Assembly: GCA_927441425.1 (NCBI GenBank)
Contig: CAKMKG010000027.1
Span: 31,770-95,769, forward strand
Length of the DNA: 64,000 nucleotides
Reading direction: 5' to 3'
From: an uncultured Bacillota bacterium
GTDB taxonomy: Bacteria; Bacillota; Clostridia; Peptostreptococcales; Anaerovoracaceae
Of the stretch, positions 22,984 to 31,491 are shown piece after piece. Both the position numbers and the translations under genes were made by a program. The stretch's first letter is position 1; each line of letters opens with the position of its first letter. The notes under the pieces are model-generated. The model saw only the letters and a list, made by a program, of their open reading frames with translations, ran no database searches and was not told the origin of the DNA.

Positions 22984-25303
22984 GAAATTGATTATCGCAT
23001 TAGCCCTCTGTTCGATTTTGTTGATCGCAGCCGAGCTTTTGATTGCAAAAAATGTGAGCACGGATTTTTCTCAATTGATGCAGGAACAAAGGAAAAATTC
23101 CGTTAGCAAGATGGCTCAGCTTGCCCATCATTCCATCCGTCCTATTCTGGATGAAATGCATACCGGTAACCTCGACAGGGATGCGGCAAGGCTGAAGATT
23201 GTAGATCTGGTTCGCAATATGACCTATGAAGATGAATATGGGGACAATTACATTTTTATGAGCGCCTACGACGGCACCATGCTGGTTCAGCCCTTTGAGC
23301 CGCAGAAAGAGGGTTCGGATCAATGGGATTTGCAGGATGCCTATGGGAAATATATCATACAGGATTTGATTCAGGCTGCTAAGAAAAAGCCGGGAGGCTC
23401 TTTTGTGAGCTATCACTATTATCTGCCCAAGGAGGATAGGATTGAAGAAAAACTATCCTATGTAATTGGCATCCCGGAAATTAATGCCTATATCGGTACG
23501 GGAATGTATATAGAAAGCAGCTATCAGTCCCTTCAAAATGCGTTGAGAATACAGAATTATGGATTTCTTGCCACATCATTTTTTATATTGGGGTTTGCAA
23601 TCTTTTACATCAGCACTCTGATCAGAACGAATCAGTATCTGTCCCGAGAAATCATGGAGCGGGAGTATGCGGAAAGCAAAATCAGAACCGTGTTCGACTC
23701 GATTCACGATGCCGTTATGATACACGATCGGAATGGTAAAATGATCCATGCAAATAAAAGTGCAGCTATCTTGTATGGAATTCCGGAAAACAAAATTACG
23801 GATTATAGCATCCAGGAATTTTCTTACGATGCACAGCTTGCAGAGGAGAAGCTGGGACAAACTGCCTATCTTGAAAACGCTTCCGTTGTTTTTGAATGGA
23901 AATGCAGGCGTCCTTTGGATGGAACCACCTTTGACGGAGAAGTTGCTCTACGAAAGAGCAAATGGTCAGGGGAAAATGTAATCGTGGCAGTGGTGAGAGA
24001 TATCAGTGATCGAAGAAAGCATGAGGAAGAAATCCGGCATTTGGCATATTATGATTATCTGACATCCCTTCATAACAGAGTATTTATCATGAATGAATTG
24101 AAGCAGGAGCTTGAGCAAGGGAGTACGAGGGGCAATCAAGGTGCGATCCTGTTTATCGATCTGGACAACTTTAAAAAGATCAATGACACCTTCGGCCATT
24201 TTTATGGAGATGAAGTTTTAGTGGCCCTAGCGGATCAACTAAGAGAAATGATCTCTGGAGAGGTTTTGCCTGCCCGCATCGGTGGGGATGAATTTGTTGT
24301 TTTATGCTACGGAGCTGATTTGACGGAAACGGTGAAAATCGCGGATCAGGTGCTGACAATTTTCAGAAATCCCATTATGCTGCATGACAATACCATTCAT
24401 TTAACCTGCAGCATGGGTATTGCTCTTTATCCAAAGGATGGGAATACAGTAGAAGACATTTTCAAAAATGCGGATTTGGCATTGTACAGCGCGAAGGATC
24501 AGGGCAAAGATAATTTCGTTTTCTATGAGGAGAAACTGAGCGCAGAGCTGCAGTATAAAAACGAGATGGAAGAACAGCTGCGTCAGGGTTATTACAATGA
24601 GGAGCTGGTGCTCCATTACCAGCCAATTTATGATGTTGCCCAGCAAAAAGTCGTTGGACATGAAGCTCTGATTCGATGGATCAGTCCACGATACGGCATG
24701 GTTATGCCAAATCAGATCATTCCCTTTGCGGAAGAAGTTGGACTGATCGATAAGATTGGAAACTGGGTCATCGACAGCGCCTTTGCCTTTGCAAAAAGCG
24801 TACAAGATCAGGGTGCTTTTATTACGTGCAATGTCTCTCCTGCGCAGCTCACACAGGGTGATTTTGTTGAAAATGTACTGAAAAAGTTTGAGCTGTATCA
24901 ATTGAGAGAAGGCAGCGTTGCATTGGAAATCACGGAATCCTGCCTAATTGAATCCTTCGATCTCGTAGCTCGGAAGCTGTCCCTGCTTCGTGAGAAGGGG
25001 ATCAGGATTTATCTTGACGACTTCGGAACCGGGTACTCCTCTTTGAATTACCTGAAAAATCTGCCTGTCGACTATATAAAAATAGATAAATCATTCATCG
25101 ATGAAATTGCAAATTCCGGAATGGACAGTAAAATACTAAAGACAATCATCCTTCTGGCCCATGAAATCGGGATCATGACGGTGGCGGAAGGTGTTGAAAC
25201 CAGAGACCAGCTTGAATTTCTGGAAAAGTGCGGCTGCGATTTGATTCAGGGCTACCTGATCAGCAGACCGAGACCGGCAGAGGAAATTTACCCCCTTGGT
25301 TGA
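22955..25303 (+). CDS. Membrane sensor with Cache, PAS, GGDEF and EAL domains
   Basis: This 782-residue cyclic-di-GMP enzyme has a signal anchor (LIIALALCSILLIAAELL) and an extracellular single Cache-type domain (about 35-190, with YGDNYIFMSAYDGTMLVQP). A second membrane helix follows (FLATSFFILGFAIFYIS), then PAS (about 240-350), GGDEF with intact GGDEF at 443-447 and EAL with E570 and the motifs EITES, DDFGTGYSS and AEGVET. No RxxD inhibitory site precedes GGDEF. Both catalytic domains look active, so which activity prevails cannot be told. The Cache domain suggests control by a small external ligand. The start lacks a strong ribosome binding site. Confidence 0.88.
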   Translation: MKEARNKPGKKLIIALALCSILLIAAELLIAKNVSTDFSQLMQEQRKNSVSKMAQLAHHSIRPILDEMHTGNLDRDAARLKIVDLVRNMTYEDEYGDNYIFMSAYDGTMLVQPFEPQKEGSDQWDLQDAYGKYIIQDLIQAAKKKPGGSFVSYHYYLPKEDRIEEKLSYVIGIPEINAYIGTGMYIESSYQSLQNALRIQNYGFLATSFFILGFAIFYISTLIRTNQYLSREIMEREYAESKIRTVFDSIHDAVMIHDRNGKMIHANKSAAILYGIPENKITDYSIQEFSYDAQLAEEKLGQTAYLENASVVFEWKCRRPLDGTTFDGEVALRKSKWSGENVIVAVVRDISDRRKHEEEIRHLAYYDYLTSLHNRVFIMNELKQELEQGSTRGNQGAILFIDLDNFKKINDTFGHFYGDEVLVALADQLREMISGEVLPARIGGDEFVVLCYGADLTETVKIADQVLTIFRNPIMLHDNTIHLTCSMGIALYPKDGNTVEDIFKNADLALYSAKDQGKDNFVFYEEKLSAELQYKNEMEEQLRQGYYNEELVLHYQPIYDVAQQKVVGHEALIRWISPRYGMVMPNQIIPFAEEVGLIDKIGNWVIDSAFAFAKSVQDQGAFITCNVSPAQLTQGDFVENVLKKFELYQLREGSVALEITESCLIESFDLVARKLSLLREKGIRIYLDDFGTGYSSLNYLKNLPVDYIKIDKSFIDEIANSGMDSKILKTIILLAHEIGIMTVAEGVETRDQLEFLEKCGCDLIQGYLISRPRPAEEIYPLG

Positions 25304-25367
25304 CCTTTTTCTTCCATATTGGTCTTACAAAAAGTATCAACATAAATACATAGACATTTAATTTTTG

Positions 25368-25400
25368 CCATGATATATTATTATGAATAATATATCATGG
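25368..25400. promoter_or_regulatory. Perfect long palindrome between two cyclic-di-GMP genes
   Basis: Two 15-base arms (CCATGATATATTATT and its exact complement) flank ATG, covering 25368-25400. No T run follows, so it is more likely an operator than a terminator. It lies 58 bases before the GGDEF gene. Confidence 0.5.
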
Positions 25401-25457
25401 TATGCTTTAATCACTGAGCAGCTTACTCATCATATAAGGAAGTGTTATTAAGAAAGA

Positions 25458-26621
25458 GTGATTTTATTGAAGCTTTTCCAACCTTACATGGCTAAAATTC
25501 CAAGTAGATACAAAAGAGAATATATCAATGTCATTTGCAGAGAAAATTTTACGCGAATGACTGTCATTGCAGTTCTTGTTGCCATCGCGGTACCTCTGAT
25601 TGCTGTCTTTCTGCAGACGCCGGGATCTGCGGATTTTAATAATTCTATGGGAATTGCATTGTTCGCATTGATTTTTCTTCCCATTCTATGCTACTTCAGA
25701 ATGAAAACGGAACAAACATCCAAATTTTGGATCATGACGATTCAGACACTATTCCTTACCGGTATTCTCACGGCAGGAATCCTATTAAGCTTGTATGAAC
25801 AGTCTACCCTCGCGTCCAGCAGCTCTTATTTTTTAGCCGTGTTTACAATTGCGGCATTTATCACCATGCCACCGATGATATCCTTGGCGTTGCTTCTCAT
25901 TTCCAATATCGTATTTATCATGCTGCTTCCGCAATTCCAGACGCTGCCTGTACTAATTTCCACTTTGAATATCAACACCTTGTCCATGACTGCCATTGCA
26001 TGGATATTGAATCAGATGGTTTCACGGAATAAGGTAAAATCTTTCATCAATGAAAAGATCATTATGGAAAACAATGTGGAATTGGAGAAGAAAAACAAAG
26101 AATTAAGCGAATTGACGATGCTGGATTCTATGACCAACTTGCTGAATCACAAAAATTCCCTGAGAAGGCTGAAGGAGGAGGTTGATCGTGCAAAGCGCAT
26201 TGAGTACCCTCTATCCGTTGCGATGGTGGATTTGGATAATTTTAAACTGGTCAACGATACCTACGGTCACCAAATAGGAGATACTGTGCTGATCCAGGTT
26301 GCACAAATACTATCGGAGTGTTGCAGAACCTCTGATACGATTGGCAGATACGGCGGAGAAGAATTTATTATCATTATGCCGGATACCAACGGCCGGGACG
26401 CCTCGCTGCTATTGAATCGAATCCAGAGCCGAATTGACGAGACGAGCTTTAAGGAGGGAATTCACGTCACGGTAAGCTGTGGCATCAGTGAGTTGAATGG
26501 GGAATCCGTTCATGGAATATTGAAATCATCCGACATTATGCTATATGAAGCAAAGAAGAAGGGTAAGAATCGGGTAGAAGTCCAATTGAATAAGAATAAG
26601 AAAAGTGCAGTAATCATATGA
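25458..26621 (+). CDS. Membrane-bound diguanylate cyclase (GGDEF)
   Basis: This 387-residue protein has an N-terminal membrane module of about six hydrophobic helices (residues 30-195) and a short coiled linker (ENNVELEKKNKELSEL). A C-terminal GGDEF domain follows with GGEEF at 299-303 and an intact inhibitory site R290-T-S-D293 five residues before it. It should make cyclic-di-GMP and be product inhibited. The start is uncertain: GTG 25458 and TTG 25467 are both possible, the latter behind AGAAAGAG. A palindrome lies just upstream and a bidirectional terminator follows. The input signal is unknown. Confidence 0.88.
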   Translation: MILLKLFQPYMAKIPSRYKREYINVICRENFTRMTVIAVLVAIAVPLIAVFLQTPGSADFNNSMGIALFALIFLPILCYFRMKTEQTSKFWIMTIQTLFLTGILTAGILLSLYEQSTLASSSSYFLAVFTIAAFITMPPMISLALLLISNIVFIMLLPQFQTLPVLISTLNINTLSMTAIAWILNQMVSRNKVKSFINEKIIMENNVELEKKNKELSELTMLDSMTNLLNHKNSLRRLKEEVDRAKRIEYPLSVAMVDLDNFKLVNDTYGHQIGDTVLIQVAQILSECCRTSDTIGRYGGEEFIIIMPDTNGRDASLLLNRIQSRIDETSFKEGIHVTVSCGISELNGESVHGILKSSDIMLYEAKKKGKNRVEVQLNKNKKSAVII

Positions 26622-26647
26622 TATTGATTCAACTGCACTTTTTATTT
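26601..26647. terminator. Bidirectional terminator between GGDEF gene and spoIIID
   Basis: Perfect 11-base arms AAAAGTGCAGT/ACTGCACTTTT (26601-26611, 26632-26642) have a T run on each side, serving the two convergent genes. The loop is 20 bases. Confidence 0.75.
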
Positions 26648-26649
26648 TG

Positions 26650-26898
26650 CTAACGGCCTTTATATTTTTGCTGTGTGGCAAGACCGCCTCTGATATGACG
26701 CTCCGCCTTGTTATTATCTAAAACAGTCTTGACCTCATGGGCAAGGCCTGGGTTTATCTCAAGCAGCCTCTCGGTAATATCCTTGTGGACTGTGGACTTG
26801 GATACTCGAAACTTTTTCGCGGCCGCCCGAACCGTAGAATTGGTTTCGAGTATGTACCTGGCGAGCTCCAATACCCGCTCTTCTATGTAATCCTTCAT
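26650..26898 (-). CDS. spoIIID: Sporulation transcriptional regulator SpoIIID
   Basis: This 82-residue mother-cell DNA-binding protein acts between sigma-E and sigma-K. The sequence is characteristic: MKDYIEERVLELARYILET, then the helix-turn-helix with VRAAAKKFRVSKSTVHKDITERL and a basic C-terminal tail with GGLATQQKYKG. It indicates that the organism is a spore former or has kept this gene. The site GAAGGTGGTGA precedes the start. It is divergent from the arginine operon, sharing an intergenic region of 280 bases. Confidence 0.95.
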   Translation of the reverse strand: MKDYIEERVLELARYILETNSTVRAAAKKFRVSKSTVHKDITERLLEINPGLAHEVKTVLDNNKAERHIRGGLATQQKYKGR

Positions 26899-27031
26899 AT
26901 TTAATACTTCACCACCTTCATATAGTTATGCATTACATTGTGATTGGCTTAAGCCATAACAACAGGCTTTCTTTACAACATATATATGTAGGACGAGGCG
27001 GTGATATGCTATTTTGATTCATGCAATATAC

Positions 27032-27053
27032 AAAATGTATAAAAATACATTTT
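27032..27053. promoter_or_regulatory. Palindrome resembling an ArgR operator
   Basis: Perfect 9-base arms AAAATGTAT and ATACATTTT flank AAAA. The core TGTAT-AAAA-ATACA resembles ARG boxes of Gram-positive ArgR/AhrC proteins. It lies 25 bases before the -35 box of the arginine operon and about 134 bases from spoIIID. Confidence 0.55.
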
Positions 27054-27077
27054 ATTTGATAAATATGCAACAATGCG

Positions 27078-27105
27078 TTGACTTTGTTCAAAAATAACGT
27101 ATAAT
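27078..27105 (+). promoter_or_regulatory. Promoter of the arginine-carbamoyl phosphate operon
   Basis: TTGACT (27078-27083) and TATAAT (27100-27105) have a 16-base spacer. The leader is about 70 bases, ending in AGGAGGA before argC. Confidence 0.75.
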
Positions 27106-27178
27106 AAAGGAAGTGTAAATGAATAACCTTTGGTTGAAGGAAGGTAAACAAGGGAAGACTTGGGCAGGAGGAGACAGG

Positions 27179-28135
27179 ATGACTTATAAAATATTTATCG
27201 ATGGACAGGAAGGAACGACAGGATTAAAAATACAGAAACGCTTGCAGGGCAGAGAGGATCTGGAGCTTCTGTCGATCAACGAAGAAGATCGGAAAAACCC
27301 GGTTGCCCGGATGGAACAAATGAGACAAGCGGATATTTCCTTCTTATGTCTTCCTGATGCCGCATCCAGAGAAATCATCGAGAAGGCAGAGCCTGATCTA
27401 AGGATCCTTGATACATCAACAGCCCATAGGACTGATAAAAATTGGGTCTACGGCTTTCCTGAACTCAGTCAAATACGAAGAGAAAAAATTAAGGAAGCAA
27501 ATCGGGTGGCCGTTCCTGGCTGTCATGCGACAGGTTTTATCTCCCTAGTAAAACCGTTGATCTCTCTGAAGCTCATCGATAAGGATTATCCGCTCACATG
27601 CCACTCCATTACCGGATACAGCGGCGGCGGAAAAAGCATGATCGCCCGATATGAAGCGGAAAACAGAGAGGCCAGTCTCGACAGCCCAAGACAGTACGGA
27701 CTAGACCAGAACCATAAACATCTGGCGGAAATGATTGCGGTTACCGGGATCGGATATGCACCGATTTTCCATCCCATCGTTGCTGATTATTACAGTGGCA
27801 TGCTGGTGACCATATCCTTATATAGAAGGCTGATGAGTAAAAAATTGAAACCGGCAGCGCTGCGGCAGGAGCTGGCAGAGTACTATAAGGATCAGCCGGT
27901 GATTAAAGTGAGGCAAGCAGGAGAAAAACCTGCAGATGGGTTTATGGCAGCCGATATGCTTTCGGAAACAGACGGCCTTGCGATCTATGTCCTGGGCAAT
28001 GAAGAGCAGATCACCTTGATGGCCGGATATGATAACCTGGGCAAGGGTGCATCGGGAGCTGCAATACAATGTATGAATATTATGCTGAATTTGCCCGAGA
28101 CCAAAGGGCTTGTGATAGAGGATAGAATAGAATAG
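27179..28135 (+). CDS. argC: N-acetyl-gamma-glutamyl-phosphate reductase (short type)
   Basis: This 318-residue NADPH-dependent enzyme carries out the third step of ornithine synthesis, reducing N-acetylglutamyl phosphate to the semialdehyde. It starts MTYKIFIDGQEGTTGLKIQKRL, shows the catalytic cysteine in VPGCHATGF and later HxxLAEMI and FHPIVADYYSGM stretches. The length of about 318 and the N-terminus DGQEGTTGL match the shorter argC type. The start is ATG 27179 behind AGGAGGA; an in-frame ATG at 27119 has no site and lies too near the promoter. It is the first gene of argC-J-B-D-carA-carB. Confidence 0.93.
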   Translation: MTYKIFIDGQEGTTGLKIQKRLQGREDLELLSINEEDRKNPVARMEQMRQADISFLCLPDAASREIIEKAEPDLRILDTSTAHRTDKNWVYGFPELSQIRREKIKEANRVAVPGCHATGFISLVKPLISLKLIDKDYPLTCHSITGYSGGGKSMIARYEAENREASLDSPRQYGLDQNHKHLAEMIAVTGIGYAPIFHPIVADYYSGMLVTISLYRRLMSKKLKPAALRQELAEYYKDQPVIKVRQAGEKPADGFMAADMLSETDGLAIYVLGNEEQITLMAGYDNLGKGASGAAIQCMNIMLNLPETKGLVIEDRIE

Positions 28136-28146
28136 GGGGAAAGAAT

Positions 28147-29367
28147 ATGTATATTGAATTTATAGACGGCGGTATCTGTGCGCCAAAAGGATTTCAAGCT
28201 TCCGGTGTGCACTGCGGAATTCGAAAAAGTAAAACTAAAAAAGATTTATCGCTCATAGTCAGTGATGTCATGTGTAATGCTGCGGCGGTGTATACGAAGA
28301 ATAAGGTAAAGGGAGCGCCCATTGCCGTAACGAAGGATCATCTGAAGGATGGCAAGGCCAAAGCCATTATCTGCAATAGCGGAAACGCCAACACCTGTGC
28401 ACCCAACGGTATGGAGATTGCTTATCAGACTTGTGAACTGCTGGCAAAGGAGCTGCATATCAACACCGCTGATATTATCGTCAGCTCTACCGGAGTGATT
28501 GGTCTTCCCATGAGCATAGAACCCTTTGAGAAAGGAATTCCAAAGGCAGTAAAAAAGCTGAGCTATGATGGCTCAGATAGTGCCGCCCGCGGAATCATGA
28601 CGACAGACACGGTGAAAAAGGAATTTGCAGTTTCCATGATCATCGGAAACAAGGAATGCCATATTGGGGGGATTGCAAAAGGAAGCGGAATGATCCATCC
28701 CAACATGGCAACCATGCTGTGCTATCTGACCACAGATGTGGCGATCACTTCCGAAATGCTTCAAAAAGCCCTTTCTGAAGATATTCCGGATACCTTTAAC
28801 CAGCTCAGTGTGGACGGAGATACCTCCACCAACGATACGGTTGCCATACTGGCCAACGGTCTGGCGGGAAATGCGGTGATCGAAGGGGAAGGCATGGACT
28901 ATGACACCTTCTGCGCCGCATTGCATGTAATCAATGCTTCACTGGTGAAGGCCCTGGCTAAGGATGGAGAGGGCGCCGGCAAGCTGCTGGAATGCATCGT
29001 GTCCGGGGCACCGGATAAGGAGACGGCGAGAGTGATTTCGAAATCTGTGATCACCTCCAGTCTTTTCAAAGCAGCCATGTTTGGAGAGGATGCCAATTGG
29101 GGAAGAGCATTGTGTGCCATCGGATATGCCAACGCGGAATTTGACGTTGATAAGATCGACATCGTACTATCCTCCGCCAAAGGCAGCATTGAAGTCTGCA
29201 AGAACGCGAGTTACATTAGCTTCAGTGAAGAGGAGGCCGCAGAAATCTTACGTGAAAATGAAATCAAAATCCTGATTTCCATCAATCAGGGCGAAGGGCA
29301 GGCCATGGCCTGGGGTTGCGATTTGACCTACAGCTATGTAAAAATCAACGGAAATTACAGAAGCTGA
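28147..29367 (+). CDS. argJ: Bifunctional ornithine / glutamate N-acetyltransferase
   Basis: This 406-residue enzyme transfers the acetyl group from N-acetylornithine to glutamate, so the pathway recycles acetate and argA may not be needed. The protein cuts itself into two chains before the nucleophilic threonine: here the site is in NMATML, between A188 and T189. Other landmarks are SGNANTCAPNG, STGVIGLPM and FGEDANWGRAL. Length and motifs are complete. It starts 11 bases after argC and is followed by argB after 66 bases. Confidence 0.95.
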   Translation: MYIEFIDGGICAPKGFQASGVHCGIRKSKTKKDLSLIVSDVMCNAAAVYTKNKVKGAPIAVTKDHLKDGKAKAIICNSGNANTCAPNGMEIAYQTCELLAKELHINTADIIVSSTGVIGLPMSIEPFEKGIPKAVKKLSYDGSDSAARGIMTTDTVKKEFAVSMIIGNKECHIGGIAKGSGMIHPNMATMLCYLTTDVAITSEMLQKALSEDIPDTFNQLSVDGDTSTNDTVAILANGLAGNAVIEGEGMDYDTFCAALHVINASLVKALAKDGEGAGKLLECIVSGAPDKETARVISKSVITSSLFKAAMFGEDANWGRALCAIGYANAEFDVDKIDIVLSSAKGSIEVCKNASYISFSEEEAAEILRENEIKILISINQGEGQAMAWGCDLTYSYVKINGNYRS

Positions 29368-29433
29368 TTTGCAGAGGGGCCAAACAGCGGCAAACTGAGT
29401 GTAGGAATTAACCGGAGAGTAAGGGTGAGAAAT

Positions 29434-30288
29434 ATGAAGGATACAATTACGAGTGCAAAGGTACTGATAGAGGCACTTCCATATATACAGAAATTCTGCA
29501 ATAAGACCGTCGTGATCAAATACGGTGGGAATGCGATGATCAACGAAACACTGAAGAAAGCGGTCATGAAGGATGTCGTGCTCCTGAGTCTTGTCGGGAT
29601 TAAGGTGGTGCTGGTTCATGGCGGAGGTCCTGAAATCAGCAATATGCTGGACGTTATGGGAAAAGAATCTAAATTCATCGACGGACTGAGATACACGGAC
29701 GGGGAGACAGCAGAGGTGGCCGCCATGGTTTTGGCAGGCAAGGTGAACAAGGGTCTGGTTTCTCTGATTCAGCAGCACAACGGAAAGGCAATCGGACTCT
29801 GCGGTCTGGACGGAGGCATGCTTCAGGTGGAAAAAATGCAAGGTGAGGTTGATCTGGGTTATGTGGGAGATATCACCAAGGTTGATATTTCCCCTATTAC
29901 GATGGCCTTGAAAAACGGATTTGTTCCCGTTGTTGCAACAATTGGAGCAGATAAGGACGGACAGACCTTTAATATCAATGCGGATACGGCTGCGGCAGCA
30001 ATTGCCGGCGCTCTAAAAGCAGAAAAGCTTATCTTCGTATCGGATATCAGAGGCGTTTTGATGGAAAAGGACGATGAGGATTCACTGATCGCGCGAATCC
30101 CAGTCGAGGAGGTACCCAAATTGATCGAAGCAGGAATTATCTCCGACGGAATGATTCCGAAGATACAAAGCTGCGTAGACGGGATCAAAAATGGCATCAA
30201 AGAAGCAGTTATCATTGACGGAAGAATTGAACATTCCATTCTCCTCGAATTATTTTCCGATGAGGGGATCGGAACGTTGCTATATTAG
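29434..30288 (+). CDS. argB: Acetylglutamate kinase
   Basis: This 284-residue enzyme phosphorylates N-acetylglutamate. It is an amino-acid kinase fold protein with VVIKYGGNAMI, VLVHGGGPEISNML (substrate glycine loop) and NADTAAAAIAGALKAEKLIFVSDI. The start is ATG 29434 behind AAGGG. Arginine feedback sensing by the N-terminal helix is plausible, because the first residues (MKDTITSAKVLIEALPYIQKF) match the mobile helix of inhibitable enzymes. It lies within the operon, 18 bases from argD. Confidence 0.95.
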   Translation: MKDTITSAKVLIEALPYIQKFCNKTVVIKYGGNAMINETLKKAVMKDVVLLSLVGIKVVLVHGGGPEISNMLDVMGKESKFIDGLRYTDGETAEVAAMVLAGKVNKGLVSLIQQHNGKAIGLCGLDGGMLQVEKMQGEVDLGYVGDITKVDISPITMALKNGFVPVVATIGADKDGQTFNINADTAAAAIAGALKAEKLIFVSDIRGVLMEKDDEDSLIARIPVEEVPKLIEAGIISDGMIPKIQSCVDGIKNGIKEAVIIDGRIEHSILLELFSDEGIGTLLY

Positions 30289-30306
30289 AAAATTGGAGGC
30301 ATTAAG

Positions 30307-31476
30307 GTGAATAGTACTGAAATCAAGGAAAGAGACAGACGATACATCCTGGGGACCTATGCAAGAAATGACCTTAGCATCGCAAAAGGGTCCGGAGCAA
30401 CGTGTTATTCGCCGGAAGGGAAAAAATACATTGATTTCTCCTCCGGTATTGGTGTGAACGCGCTGGGGTATTGCGACGATGGCTGGGTGAAAGCGGTTGT
30501 ACAGCAGCTGCAGACACTGCAGCATACCTCCAACCTGTTTTATACCGAGCCCTGCTGCGAACTTGCCGAAATGCTGATTACAAGGACCGGATTTGACAAG
30601 GTCTTTTTCTGCAATTCCGGCGCAGAAGCCAATGAGGGAGCCATCAAGGCGGCAAGAAAATATAGTTTTATGAAGTACGGTAAGGGCAGATATGGGATCA
30701 TAACCCTGCAGGATTCCTTTCACGGAAGGACTATGGCGACCATTACCGCAACGGGGCAGGACGGCTACCACAAATATTTTGATCCCTTTGTGGAAGGATT
30801 CAGCTATGCGAAGCCTAATGATCTGGAGGAGCTCAAAGCGAAGATCTCCGGAAGCACCTGTGCAGTGATGGCTGAGCTTGTCCAGGGAGAAGGCGGCGTC
30901 AACAAGCTGGAGCTTGAATATGTTAAAGCATTGTATGAATTGTGCAGGGAGAAAGATCTTCTCCTGATCATCGATGAAGTACAGACCGGAATCGGCAGGA
31001 CAGGAAAATTGTTTGCTTATGAGCATTTTGGGATACGGCCGGATATCGTAACCATAGCGAAGGGTCTGGGTGCAGGCCTCCCAATCGGAGGAATTATCTT
31101 TGACAAGAGCTGCTCTCATGCATTGGAGCCGGGAGATCACGGAACCACCTTCGGTGGAAATCCGGTTGCATGTGCCGGGGCGATAGAGGTGTTAAAGAGA
31201 ATAGATGAAGAATTTCTTGAACAGGTTGCCCGAAAAGGCGAAGGGATGAAAATGAAAATCGAACAGATGGATGGCGTTTTGCAAGTGACGGGCCTTGGAA
31301 TGATGATCGGAATTTCCTTGAAAAATAAGGATGCCAAGAGGGTGGTCAAAAGCGCATTAGACCTGGGACTGATCACGCTAACCGCAAAGGACAGGATCCG
31401 GCTGCTGCCACCATTGAATATCACATATGGGGAACTAGAGGAAGGACTTGGGCTTTTAGAAGAAGCAATTAAATGA
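30307..31476 (+). CDS. argD: Acetylornithine aminotransferase
   Basis: This 389-residue class III aminotransferase is PLP dependent and converts N-acetylglutamate semialdehyde to N-acetylornithine. Recognisable parts are the GIGVNALGY and SGAEANEGAIKAARKY motifs, the PLP aspartate in LLIIDEVQTGIGRTG, the Schiff-base lysine in IAKGLGAGLPIGG and TTFGGNPVACAGA. A GTG start at 30307 follows GGAGGC. Such enzymes may also act as succinyldiaminopimelate aminotransferases in some bacteria. Confidence 0.93.
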   Translation: MNSTEIKERDRRYILGTYARNDLSIAKGSGATCYSPEGKKYIDFSSGIGVNALGYCDDGWVKAVVQQLQTLQHTSNLFYTEPCCELAEMLITRTGFDKVFFCNSGAEANEGAIKAARKYSFMKYGKGRYGIITLQDSFHGRTMATITATGQDGYHKYFDPFVEGFSYAKPNDLEELKAKISGSTCAVMAELVQGEGGVNKLELEYVKALYELCREKDLLLIIDEVQTGIGRTGKLFAYEHFGIRPDIVTIAKGLGAGLPIGGIIFDKSCSHALEPGDHGTTFGGNPVACAGAIEVLKRIDEEFLEQVARKGEGMKMKIEQMDGVLQVTGLGMMIGISLKNKDAKRVVKSALDLGLITLTAKDRIRLLPPLNITYGELEEGLGLLEEAIK

Positions 31477-31491
31477 GAAGGAGCAGAATGT

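Noticed and set aside
22811..25457. Cyclic-di-GMP riboswitch near the GGDEF genes
   Set aside because: The conserved GEMM core (GCACAGGGCAAACC) was looked for upstream of both genes and not found.
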